DNA from: Megalobrama amblycephala
Taxonomy: Eukaryota; Chordata; Actinopteri; Cypriniformes; Xenocyprididae
DNA: 64,000 nucleotides
Reading direction: 5' to 3'
Assembly: GCF_018812025.1 (NCBI RefSeq)
Contig: NC_063049.1
Span: forward strand, 21,485,409-21,549,408
The position numbers and the translations under genes are program-made. Below, piece after piece: positions 1-10,489 of this stretch. The notes under the pieces are model-generated. The model was not told the origin of the DNA, ran no database searches, and saw only the letters and a list, made by a program, of their open reading frames with translations. Every line of letters starts with the position of its first letter. Positions within the stretch are counted from its first letter, which is position 1.

Positions 1-389
1 CTTCTGAACAGAAGTGTATTTCACAGACAGGATTATTAATTACAACATGGTTATTTACTACATAAACCATGTTTTTCTTGCATTTCCAGCAAAATCAGAT
101 ATAAAATTACTCATACCGTGACATAATATCTTGGCTATATCACCCAACCCAACTGTTATGACACAAATCAGAACCGCTAATGCATCGGTGCTCTTCAGAC
201 ACTCGGTAAACAGATGAGGACTGAAAAAAATATAAAAGACTGTACAATTTATACTTTAATCCTTCAGCAATCAATACAATCCCAAAGAAATCCACTCACT
301 GAATGCATTCCAGATGTGGGCTTTGAAACCTCTTAGGCTGGTTTAAGCAGGTCTTTCCAGCCGGGATGTATGTATATATGCATATTTAC
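1..389. other. pard3b intron downstream of exon D, nothing recognised
   Basis: AT-rich intronic sequence following the donor of exon D. I see no further exon with PARD3B similarity and no repeat I can name. Confidence 0.5.
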
Positions 390-671
390 CTGTCCGCAGC
401 AGCAGGTGGAGGGCTTCGCTGTTTGTTGACTTTGGCGTACAGGCCGTCCAGAGGGTCTTCTGTGGACGGCTCTCTGCTGTGGGACACTGGGGGCGGGGGT
501 CTCTGCGGGGAGTTGCTGCGGTTCCCGTATAGCGGCTGGGAAGGTGATCCGCGCTCCCTGAAGTTGTTGATGCGGGCGTAGTTCGGGTCCAGGTCATCAT
601 CCTCTACGTCAGGTGGGGAGAAGCGGTCCCGAACTTGGCGTTCCCTCAATTCCTGGTGTTTGGCCTCAATT
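390..671 (-). CDS. pard3b: pard3b coding exon D (DPNYAR / GLYAKVNK region)
   Basis: This 282-bp exon is read from 671 down to 390. The acceptor is tatgttaaag and the donor GGACAG|gtaaat. Phase is 2 in and 2 out, adding 94 codons. The peptide begins IEAKHQELRERQVRDRFS, completing the charged helix, then PPDVEDDDLDPNYARINN and FRERGSPSQPLYGNRSNS, a proline-rich PQRPPPPVSHSREPS, and DPLDGLYAKVNKQRSPPP, ending AAADR. DPNYAR and GLYAKVNK are PARD3B hallmarks (the PARD3 counterpart reads differently, with DALYAQVKK). The proline-rich segment could bind SH3 or WW domains, which is inference. No break is seen. The next exon should start in the same phase and lies outside the window. Confidence 0.92.
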
Positions 672-1514
672 CTTTAACATAGAAAAGCTGATGTTACCCT
701 GCATTAATAATTATTATTATGAGGTGTTTGTCTGTCTTTTCAGTCTGAGGTTATCTAAAATTTCAATTAAGCCAATGAGCAAACCACACAAGCGATGAGA
801 ACGCAACTGCAAGAACATGAACTCGTATTTATACTTTCAAGTAAGACTCCAAAAATACAATCAACTGGAAAGGTCAAGAAAGACCTTTCGGACATATCCA
901 GCTGATTTCTTCTCTCCCTCTTTCCTTTTCTGTCTCTCTCAGGAGCTTCAACAGGCTCAGTCAATAAAGTCTCTCTCTGAACAAATGCCACTCTTGAGCA
1001 TATGGAGGAGAACAGCACGGCTCCAGCTCACACTTCACACGCTTCCAAGTCCAAATAAGCCTCGGCAAACACCACACAAAATAATGACTGCAAAAACATC
1101 CCTGCATCTCAGCTAAATATATCCTTTTCTCCTGTCTTTTGGCAGAATATACATGACACACCGAGAGACAGAGATAGAGAGAGGACGAGGAATCTAGTGA
1201 TGTGTGTCGTCTCAATAATGGACCACAAAAAGCTGTCAGAATGAATGAGATTGAAATGGATGGAAAAAAGTGAGAGCTAAACCTGTGCGTCATACAATGA
1301 ATCATATGTCAATAACAAACTATACCTTTCTTTCCATATGCCGTATAACTTTCTTTCCACAGTAACTAACTGATCAACTCATCCCACAAATGAAAACCAA
1401 ACTCTATTCTGCTAACTTCACCACTAAAGTCTGCTATCTTTACATCAGTGAAACATAAGGAGTAATGTACAGTCATCAGGTCGTTATCACAAAATAAACT
1501 GACAGGGTGAACGG
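672..1514. other. Intronic sequence, nothing recognised
   Basis: First part of the 4.9-kb intron (plus-strand order). Short open frames here have no recognisable similarity and no codon pattern. No repeat was identified. Confidence 0.45.
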
Positions 1515-1805
1515 GACATTATAAGTGTCTTGTATCACTCTGAAAGGGTGACCAGATTGGTTTGAGTAATTATTATATTATTAACAAACTATGTAGGGAA
1601 TTGAAAGCCTGGGACAATGATCAATTTAATTTACTTATATTTATACATTTGGCAACAGCTTCAGTCCAAATAGTGCATTGAAGCTATACATTTTATCAGT
1701 ATGTACATTAATGGAATACATTTCTTGGCAAATGCAAACAGTCTACAATTAGGCTAATGAACCATGTTACTCAAAGTACTGTTAATTGTGATTAATATTA
1801 TCAAA
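1515..1805 (+). repeat. Interspersed repeat copy R1 (second copy at 6405-8395)
   Basis: The block beginning gtgtcttgtatcactctg and running to tactcaaagtactgtt is found again near 6410-6490 and 8285-8395. In the second place it is interrupted by about 1.8 kb. The shared parts include ttggtttgagtaattatt and ttatcagtatgtacatt. The family is not named. Confidence 0.7.
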
Positions 1806-2400
1806 TTGACTATTCACTGTCACAGTAATTCATCACAAAAAGATAACATAATATCAAATGACATTCAACAGATATTTTTGGTTAAGAATCAGCAGAAAAA
1901 ATTCATAATCAAATTACTAAGCAACCACTGACAGGATAGCAATGCACTATCATTTTAAAGCTTAGAAACTTTTTAATGCATCCAACCATTTTGTTCAACT
2001 CTTAACGAGTGCTGAGTCATCACTCTAAAACGGCGTGTGAAAATAATCATTTTTTTCAAAACTCCTGCCTTGATGATCAAAAAATAGGTGTCATTTGAAA
2101 GCTTAGAGTCTGATCTTTACAATGAATGTAGCCACTTTGATACTATAACTAACTAAATAACTCCTAAGTACTGCTGAGTACTTATTTGCTGACAAATAAT
2201 TTATTAAAAAAAAATGTACTATGTACTCCAATGTGTCAAAAACATCAGACAGCTCAGATAATCATTTGTTATAAGTCATTTGAAAAGCCTCACAGATTAG
2301 AATATAACGAGTATAACTGTTTTGGGCTTTGACTAAACTTGAGTGAGTTTTTGTACATGGAGCTCCGCAAGACCCATATATAAATAATAAACCAATGTGG
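1806..2400. other. AT-rich intron, possible decayed repeat
   Basis: Phrases such as tcatttgaaagcttag recur within the stretch, suggesting an old degraded repeat, but no boundaries can be drawn. Confidence 0.3.
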
Positions 2401-2985
2401 CATTTACGTCACATTTTGGCTCGTAACGTCATGAAACATGCTTCGATTTAGGGCTGCAACGATTAATCGCGATTAATCGTTTGCAAAATAAAAGTCTGTG
2501 TTTATGTAATATATATGTGTGTGTTCTGTGTATAATAATTATGTATATATAAATACACACACATTCATGTATATATTTAAGAAAAATGTTATATTTATAT
2601 ATAAAATATTTATGTTTATATGTAATATAATATATTTATAATACATGCATATATTTCTAAATTTTATACCTGTATGTGTGTGTATTTATATATACATAAT
2701 TACTATACACAGAACACACATATATATATTACGTAAACACAGACCTTTATTTTGCAAACGATTAATCGCGATTAATCGTTGCAGCCCTACTTTGATTGTG
2801 GAAAATTGGACACCATTATTGACAGCAGATTCTCACGATTAAAATGAGTCCAACCTCACCCCTAAAATGTAGCTATCACGTGGCACGTGACATTTTAGCT
2901 TATAACTTCATGAAACATGCATAGATTGTATAAAATGGCACATCATTACTTACAGTGGATTCTCTCGATTGAACAAAATCCCATG
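2401..2985 (+). repeat. Diverged direct repeat pair, first unit split by a hAT-like element
   Basis: Unit 1 (2401-2448 joined to 2798-2840) and unit 2 (about 2880-2980) share the order: acgtcacattttggctcg / acgtgacattttagctta, then cttcatgaaacatg, then ggacaccattattgacag / ggcacatcattacttaca, then gattctc-cgatt. Unit 1 is interrupted exactly by the element at 2449-2789. Confidence 0.65.
2449..2789. mobile_element. Palindromic hAT-like MITE, 341 bp, with 8-bp target duplication
   Basis: The termini are TAGGGCTGCAACGATTAAT and its reverse complement, and the outer 125 bp on each side are nearly perfect inverted repeats. The flanks are CTTCGATT (2441-2448) and CTTTGATT (2790-2797), an 8-bp duplication with one change, as expected for hAT superfamily insertions. 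There is no coding capacity. The AT-rich middle carries the loop. Confidence 0.85.
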
Positions 2986-3054
2986 CGTCGATCACGAGTT
3001 ACTCCACGTGAAAGATCGATTTTAAAAATTCCCATCAGGGGCGCCAATGGATAA

Positions 3055-3750
3055 ACAAAAAGGCTACCTTGGTTCCAAATGATGTAACTTTTGATTTCTT
3101 TATGGGATCACCACAAAATTTGATCCAGACACAGCTCACATATAGAGGAACATCACAAAAGAATTGTCCTGCTACCTTATTACCTTTCTGAGTTATTGCA
3201 TGTCAAATATGAAATATATGTAAAATATGTAAAAAAGCAAATCAGCAGTTCATCAGCATAAGAATGTCCAATTTTATTTTATTTTTTTTTAAATTTAAAA
3301 AAGTTTTCTTTCAAATGATACCAACCTTTTGACTCTCCTTGCTATTTGTTATAAGTTATGAGTCGTCATTTTTGTGGATGTCATTTAGAAAATAAAAAAA
3401 CACAAAAATAAACAAATAAAAATAATAAAAATGCCTACCTTTGTTCCTAATGCTGTCACTTTTGATTTCTTTATGCAATCACCACAAAATTTAATCCAGA
3501 TACAGGTCACATATAGAGGAACATGTCCAAAAAAGAAAGATCACGCTACCTTATTTCCTTCATGAGATATTCCATTTTAAATTAGAAAGATATATAAATT
3601 GTCCCCTTTTTCCACTTTTTTTCTGTTTATTTGCAGTTTCTCAGCATGAGAATGTCCAAATTTAATTTTTCTTTTTATGTAAAAATTTAAAATGTTTCCT
3701 TTTAAACAATACCAACCTTTTGACTCTCCTTGCTACAAGCCTTTATTTTG
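3055..3750 (+). repeat. Diverged tandem duplication, about 370-bp period
   Basis: Two adjacent copies (about 3060-3350 and 3430-3735) share acttttgatttctttatg, atcaccacaaaattt, cacatatagaggaaca, agaatgtccaa and accaaccttttgactctc in the same order and orientation. They are moderately diverged, so this is an old duplication or part of a satellite-like family. Confidence 0.75.
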
Positions 3751-4275
3751 TGTCACTCAGAGGGAAAAAAACAACAACAAAAAAACTCTGAAAATACCCT
3801 CAGGGCTTAAGATGTTAAAGTGTTTTTCAGATGTTTGTATACAAATATGATACTCATTTGTGCAATGTGTTTCAGATGATGTGCTTGTGTCTCTTTGACA
3901 TATGTATGCTTATGAATAGTCATACTCCATTGAGCCTTGACTCCTAAATTTCTTTTACTCCCAGAGGACATTACTTTCCACTGTTGCTTTGTACAAGCTC
4001 AAGGGATCTAGGCCTGACTCCCTATAAAACTGCATTAGAACAATCTGCACAGTTAAAGACGCCTACGTAGGCAGCAATGTTGGCATCATAATCATGGTCA
4101 AATCACTGTTTCAAAAGGTAGGTAGCATAATTACCAATGTCAAATAATAATAAAAAAAACAACTATCAGGTAACGTTTGGTGAGAAGGCTATCCCATAAT
4201 GCAATGAGAATGTATTAATATAACTAATTCATAAATAAATCCATTAAAAATGCACTATTGAGCCCAATAAATGTA
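3751..4275. other. Intronic sequence, nothing recognised
   Basis: No exon-like or repeat-like signal that I can support. Confidence 0.4.
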
Positions 4276-4277
4276 TG

Positions 4278-5372
4278 CTAAGTACACACACAAATGTTTG
4301 GGATCAGTAAGATCTTTTAATGTTTTAGAAAAAAAAAAAATCTCTAATGCTGAACAAGGCTGCATTTATTTGATCAAAAAGACAGTAAAAGAATTAACAC
4401 TGTTATAATTAAAATATTATCATTTAAAATATCTGTTTTATATTTGAACATATTTTAAATGTAATTTATTGCTGTGATGGCAAAGCTGAATTTTCAGCAT
4501 CATTGCTCCAGTCTTCAGTGTCACATGATACTTCAGACGGCACCAGGTGCGACTCAAGTGTTTTTTGACGCAGTTGTCATTTTCACATTCTGCGCCACGT
4601 TGTTTAAATAGCAAATGCATTTGTTCACCCATGGGCGTGCTGGCCTGAAAACAAGGTGTGTTCAGGTGCATTGTTGGCGCGTTGCTATTTTGAGGCAATT
4701 AAAATAGACTGCGCCATTGACCAACTGAAACCTGGTCTAATGTCAATGGCGCAATATTTGTTTTGTTATTTAAAGATTGCATTAGTAATATGCGCCTACG
4801 CATGTACACTCTGCTTATTACACATACAGGGATGCGCAGCAGCACACAAACATGCCAAATATTAAAAATAAAAGGATTACAATGTAAAAGATTATTATTG
4901 TGTGCATAAAGATAAAAATGCTTTGGTGGAATCCAGCTTGTCCCATAGATGGTCTGCTTGCGCGATTTAACCTCGCACACGAGCAGATGCATTTCCTCGC
5001 TAGAGTAGCGTTCAGTTTTTCCGCTTTCCATTCTGTAAATAGCGAATCCACCATGACACGAGTGCAACTGGCTTTTAAAGGGAATGGGAGATGAGACTCT
5101 GATAGATTTATTACACGTTATGCCCAAAACACACCCATTACTCATTAAGAGAATAGGTACAACCCTTTTAGACCTGATGCGGTGACCATTTTTTCCGTTG
5201 TTAAACTAGCAAAAGTGGATTCGGACATGCTCTAAGTGCACTTGCAGCGTGCGCTTTAGACCATGCGCTTAGATCGTTAAAAAAATAAATGTTTTTACTG
5301 TCACTTGATCAACTTAATGCATCCTTGCTGAATAAATAATTAATTTCTTTAAAAAACTTTTGATTAGTGGTG
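4278..5372 (+). repeat. Interspersed DNA-element copy, interrupted
   Basis: Left part 4278-4536 and right part about 5277-5372 match the two ends of copies at 14278-14812 and 15225-15775: aagctgaattttcagcat, cttcagtgtcacatga, and ttaatgcatccttgctga in order. The family's outer ends (caaaagtttggnnncag type) suggest a Tc1/mariner-like MITE; it is not named. About 740 bp of other sequence (4537-5276) separates the two parts. Confidence 0.75.
4537..5276. mobile_element. Inserted repeat inside the element at 4278-5372
   Basis: Comparison with intact copies near 14.3 and 15.3 kb shows extra sequence starting after acttcag and ending near agatcg. The left end reads acggcaccaggtgcgact and the right end contains aagtgcacttgcagcgtg, resembling a known type of fish DNA element with GC-rich ends. 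Clear inverted termini or a target duplication could not be fixed. Confidence 0.5.
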
Positions 5373-5583
5373 TTTTTGAATATGCACATTAGAATAGCAC
5401 ACTTTTAGCTTAGCAACATGCTAACACCAAACTCTATTGGAGTCAACTGTGCATATGAGTTGCTACCAGTGTAGAGGGTTTCAAATCATTCACTTATGAC
5501 TGAGGTTCCATCTCAGTTAAGATACAAGACAAGGTTTTGGTAGAGATGGATATGGTGTGAGGGTGTAATGACATCAGTCCCAC

Positions 5584-5700
5584 CTTTCTCTCTCTTCCTT
5601 CATCCTCTCCAACTCTTCCTCACTCAGAATTTCTGACGTCTGCTTCTGTGCATTCATTTTTGTCTCCGTCTTGCTCTTTTCTTCTTTTTTCTTTCCAAAT
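5584..5700 (-). CDS. pard3b: pard3b coding exon C (FGKKK to ERMKEERER helix)
   Basis: This short 117-bp exon is read from 5700 down to 5584. It follows a long CT-rich tract (ctctctctcag, from a GA microsatellite on the plus strand) and ends at GAAAG|gtgggac. Phase is 2 in and 2 out, so 39 codons are added without disturbing the frame. Joined to exon B it completes LLR-FGKKKEEKSKTETKMN, then AQKQTSEILSEEELERMK and EERER. The charged EEELERMKEERER stretch should be helical and continues into exon D; a matching EEELEKMKEERER segment is known in PARD3B. The exon is divisible by three and phase-symmetric, so skipping it would leave the frame open. A 37.9-kb intron separates it from exon B. Confidence 0.9.
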
Positions 5701-5718
5701 CTGAGAGAGAGAGAGAGA
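5701..5718 (-). promoter_or_regulatory. CT-repeat polypyrimidine tract of exon C acceptor
   Basis: On the minus strand a (CT)n microsatellite directly precedes the AG of exon C and acts as its polypyrimidine tract. Such tracts change length easily, which could vary splicing of a phase-symmetric exon. Confidence 0.7.
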
Positions 5719-6404
5719 GGACATAGAAAGACATCACTGCTTGATCTCTGTTTGCAAATGACGTTTATCTAGGAAAACAGCTACTCTCTAGTATGTGTGT
5801 GTGCGCTCTGGGGAGTTTCTAAATCGCTGTAGGGGCCAGAGCGTGTCAGTAGAGATGTTCTGTTAACATGCATCATTTCTGCACCAGTGATTGAGTCCTG
5901 CACCCGTCTCCATTTTCTCCACTCATAGAAGGTCATTTCTCATGTGCGCCCGTGTCTCAAACCCACTGCCGCCCAGCCGAGCAGCTTCAGCGCAGTGTAT
6001 CAATGTCACAGCGAGCAGAGGCCGTGGCCTCCAGCTACACACGCACAAACACACACCGGGACACGTCTAAGCACATACACACACTGTCAGAGGAAATCAC
6101 ACCAGTGTCCTTTAGCAACTCGCATCCGGCGCACACATATACACACACTCAAACAAGGATGTGATCTGATGTAAATTATCTTGAATCTCACACATCTGCA
6201 CACAATGATCATAATGTGAACATTTTTGAAATGCATTCAGCAACAGCGAGGGAGCATATGAGCTTTACAGAGACCTACACAGCACTGCAGGTGGCAATTA
6301 TACACACCATGATATCACTTAAACATAGACACAGGCTCTGAGCTACTGAGAAAAAAACACATGATTACAAAAACAGATTCAGTATTCAACTCTGTATTAT
6401 ATAT
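5719..6404. other. Start of the 37.9-kb intron, CA-rich, nothing recognised
   Basis: Contains scattered cacaca runs near 6030-6160 but no defined repeat or exon. Confidence 0.4.
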
Positions 6405-8275
6405 AGAGTAAGTGTCTTGTATCACTCTGAAGGGGTTTGTTTTATGATAATGACCGGATTGGTTTGAGTAATTATTATTTTATTATTACACGGCTCTGTG
6501 GAATACTTGATTCTGATTGGTCAACTGACGCTTCGCCAGGAGTTTGATTGACAAGCGATCTAACCAATCAGAACGCCGAATCCGCCATTTTGTCCGACAA
6601 AGCAGTCAGGAGTAAGAAGATTAAAGGTGCTAAAGAGGATGTTTTGTTTTATACATTTTTGCAATATTACTTGAAACTGTCTTTACTAACTGATTAAAGA
6701 CTATTTATTAGGTGCACTGAAAGGAATAATATTAATATACATCATCTGTGCACGAGGTAGGGCCTTAAAAACATCAGCCAATCGTTTACGCGATCATCCC
6801 GTAAACGATTGGCCCTCTGGCTTGTCAATCACTGCCATGACGTTCCTTGTGAGAGACGTGCGCGGCTGCGCTCTCCAGTAACTTTCCACACTCCACAGGC
6901 GCTGCATGCAATGTTTTTGTCAGGAGACAGGAGTAACAACTGCAGATTATGAGTTACCTGCGGTGAGTCCGACATAATGAATCCACTAACACGACACAGC
7001 GAATGCCGGTGGTAAACACCCGTGTTCCAATACTCGTGCACGAGTTTTGGGAGGCGTTCCCTCGAAATGAGCTGTGAAGGAGGGGGGTTGTTCTTACGCA
7101 TGCGCTCATTTCAAAAACTCACTAACAGTCTTTGGTTTTTCAGTCGACAAAAAGATCCTCTTTAGCACCTTTAACATCGGTGGATTTAAACTTGAAAAAT
7201 GGTGTATACTGACATCTTTCCGCGTTTGAAACAACATTCATTCTGATGTTCATTCAGGTTTATTTGATGCTATAAATGGACTAGTAGGAAGAGATGATCG
7301 GTTTACGAGCCGCTTGAGGTGAGGCGCTACAGCAATCTGTCACGTCACATTAAAGAGCCACAAAACATTTTTTATTTTTTTAATTTCTTAAAAAACTACA
7401 CATTTTGAAAGCTGGGACTTTGTTTAATACCATAAGTAACCTGCTTTGTCTTGTCTGTCGACATGTTGTCAGTGTCATTTTTGCTCTGCAATGTATTTTT
7501 TACTGCGTGTGGCGTGACAGCGCCACGGCTTGTCGGACAAAGCAACAGTGACTAAGGGGGGCGGGTCTTTGCGAAATTGCACCATCCTGCGGTATGTTAT
7601 TCCCCGATAACAACTGCCGAAAACAGATAACACAGGCTCATCCTGTTTACTGAAGTCAGCAGCGCTATACGCTTGCTAGGAGTGATTTTTCTTCGTCAAA
7701 GTTTTGTGTTTGGTGAGCTAATAAAATATTAAAACTCAGTCAAATCAATATTTTGTGTACAGTTATTTAATTATGTCATTCCAGTATCATGGACTCGCTC
7801 TCTCGTTTCATACAAACACAGCTGCTACCATTTTGCGACTATTGTTTTGTATACTGTTGGATTATAAGATAACAAACAGGTATGCTTTTAAAAGTGTCAT
7901 ATTAGATCAATATCTCTTATCCCCATAATAATTTATGTGGCGAAATGCCGTTTAATAAGTGGTATGACTGTACTGTAAGTTTGAACTTGCCATGCCAGCA
8001 ACACTCTCTGTGGAAGCTTTGCGTTTAAAGAGATAAAAAAAAATATATATATATATATATATTTCGACTCAGATCAATATTTCGTGTGTACTTATGTGGC
8101 AAGTAGCTGTGTAATAAGCGGGATAATGTACATTTAGCCGGTTGTTATCTCAGAATAAACCCCTTCAGGCTGATACAAGACCCCTACGCTTCGCGTCAGT
8201 GTCCTGATCACCCTGTCGGGGTTTATTCGGAGATAACTGGCTGAATGTACATTATCCCTTACTTAAACTATGTAA
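6405..8275. mobile_element. Composite non-autonomous DNA element with hairpin right end
   Basis: The left end (gtgtcttgtatcactctg, then aaggggtttgttttatg) recurs inverted at about 8128-8190 (aaaccccttcaggctgat). The right end is a hairpin: 8120-8162 pairs with 8218-8258 around gggataatgtacatt. A smaller hairpin at 6779-6814 has ccaatcgtttacg arms. A TTAA-flanked MITE is nested at 6625-7170. No transposase frame is seen. Boundaries are approximate. Confidence 0.6.
6625..7170. mobile_element. TTAA-flanked MITE, 546 bp, AGGTGCTAAAGAGGAT ends
   Basis: Termini AGGTGCTAAAGAGGAT and ATCCTCTTTAGCACCT are perfect 16-bp inverted repeats, flanked on both sides by TTAA (6621-6624, 7171-7174). TTAA duplication is used by the piggyBac and Kolobok superfamilies; I cannot choose between them. 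There is no transposase. Confidence 0.85.
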
Positions 8276-8283
8276 ACAAGCTA

Positions 8284-8395
8284 AATATTTTATCAGTATG
8301 TACATTAATTTATTACATTTCTTGGCAACTGCAAACAGCCTACAATTAAGCTAGTGAACCATATTACTCAAAGAATTGTTAATTGTGATGGTAAC
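8284..8395 (+). repeat. Right part of interspersed repeat copy R2
   Basis: Matches 1690-1800 (ttatcagtatgtacatt, tttcttggcaa, gcaaacag, ctacaatta, tactcaaag). It lies just past the composite element, so R2 appears split between about 6490 and 8270. Confidence 0.65.
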
Positions 8396-8589
8396 TGAGG
8401 TTATGGTATAACACACCAGGTCTTTCACTTGCTATAAATGTTGAACTATCAATCAGGTGACAGAAGGCATGTAGGTTTCTCAGCCAAGTTTTTGATCATG
8501 TTGATCATCAACCCTAAGGCTTTAGAAATGTGTGTATCAAATAAGTAAGTAAAGATATTTCATACAGTATATTGTCAGCAATCTAAAAA

Positions 8590-9085
8590 AGGACATGAAT
8601 GAGAAAATTAGAATGAATGAACGAACAAAAAAAAAGGACAAACAAATGAACAAATGAATGAAACAACAAACAAATATGAAGGAATCACAGAAAAAAAATT
8701 AACTAAACAGTTAAATTTAGGACCAAACGAACAAGCAAATGAATGAACTAACTACCTGAATAATAACCAATTAAGGAAACACTAAATGAATCAAGAAACC
8801 AAATCAAACAAAACCAAACCAAACCAAAATCAAACTATCAAACAAATGATTGACAAAACAAACCAATGAAGGACAGAACAAATGAATAAATAATAAATGA
8901 ACAAACAAACAAATGAAGAATCAATGAATGAATGAACAAACAAATGAATGAGAAACAAAGAAATGAATTAATGAACCAAAGAAAATAACAATGAACACAT
9001 GAAACCAATGAATGAGCAAATAAATTAGGGAAACAATGAGTGAACAAATAAATGAATGAATAAAGAAAAGAATAAATGAATTCAG
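8590..9085 (+). repeat. Degenerate AATG/AAAC-rich simple repeat
   Basis: Irregular array of aatgaatgaac and caaacaaatg units. It creates a spurious phenylalanine-rich open frame on the minus strand. Confidence 0.85.
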
Positions 9086-9089
9086 GGAA

Positions 9090-9840
9090 AAAAGAACAAA
9101 TGGAAAAACGTGGAAAGCCTATTTCAATTGTCTTGGGTGTGTATATCTACAGAAGCTTTGAGCCATTTAATGCAATGCCCTCAAAAGCTAGAGTTTAACA
9201 CTAACACAGCAGGACTGTGTTCAGATGTTGTGGGAATTTCCAGAGGGCAAAGAGTGAATAAAGCAAAAGGAGTAGCAAAATTCATAGGTGATTCACAGTA
9301 GCCTGCAGCTCAGTCATCCAGGCCTCATCTAAGTCAATAGATCTGTCCAGAACATTTCCCTCTTTCACTTCGTCTACACCCATTACTCAGCGCTCGAGCA
9401 GGGCGGATGATTCACTGCCCGTCAGCGCTCCAATCCTTTCTCTTGTTTTCAAACAAAGTCCAACGAACAAATGCTATGTTGCCAAGTTGCTGATTGACAC
9501 TGCCAGGAGGAGAAGACTGTTTTCCCAGACAAACCAGGGAAACGTTAAGATATCTGTATGAGGAATGTCAGAACGATCAGCGAGGCAGGGCCAAATGAAC
9601 TTTCTGTCATCCTAACCAAAAGTTTGGGAATTAAGAACATTTACTGGATATAAATATTTCTTATTGGCCATGAAACTGCACTGTGCAAATATTAAGATAT
9701 TAAGAAATATTTATGAACAGAAATTCACTCTGCTCATGTTTCATGAATGAGGGCCAATGATAATTTAGTTGGCTATTCATATTGCTTTAATTTGATTCGC
9801 TTACATCACCTACATCAGATGAGATGTTTTGAGAGCAAAA
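9090..9840. other. Unique intron, nothing recognised
   Basis: More balanced composition than its surroundings near 9300-9600, but I see no exon or named repeat. Confidence 0.35.
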
Positions 9841-9843
9841 AAT

Positions 9844-9845
<2 letters not shown>

Positions 9846-9879
<34 letters not shown>
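9846..9879 (+). repeat. (CA)n microsatellite
   Basis: Uninterrupted run of about 17 CA units. Confidence 0.97.
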
Positions 9880-9881
<2 letters not shown>

Positions 9882-10124
9882 GCAGACCTCTCAGTGGAGA
9901 GTAAGACACACAACTCTTAGTGACCCCAGACATGTGAGACAGCAGGAGACACCCTCACACAGACACATTCTTCAGTGTAATCAGTACTGACTAATGCAGC
10001 TTAAGTGCAGACTAGATTTTCCATTGTCCATTCAAACATACAACAACACGCACTCATCCCTTATACCTCTTCTTAGAGCACTCACTCATTTTCTTACAGA
10101 CACACACACACACATACTTGAATA

Positions 10125-10375
10125 TGTGGTTTACAGGGACTCACCTGAGGGTTAATGGTTTTTACACTGTACAAACTGTATATTCTATCCCATGACACTA
10201 TCTTTATCCCTAAAGCTACACATCACAGAAAACGTTTGGCACTTTTTGATTTTCAACATGTAACAGGACACAGGAAGTTTCCTCATAAACAATATTTACG
10301 CTGTAATACCCATGTCATTATACACATGTCCTCAAAAACCATATATACAAGAACACACACAAAAGTATGAAATAA
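10125..10375 (+). repeat. Decayed copy of the repeat also found at 50336-51500
   Basis: Shares aatggtttttacactgtac / atggattttatactgtac, tattctatccc, gtcctcataa and cccatgtcattatacacat in order with the later copy. The family is not named. Confidence 0.6.
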
Positions 10376-10489
10376 ACATAAAATGAAAACATACCACGTG
10401 AGTTACGTATCACAGTACACTCTTTATGTTTAGCATTGTTAGAAAGTCTTCTAAACTACCCTCTTTCTCAAATGTTGTATTGGAAATAT

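Noticed and set aside
8838..9047. Phe/Leu/Ser-rich frame that looks like a membrane protein
   Set aside because: It is the minus-strand reading of the AATG/AAAC simple repeat.
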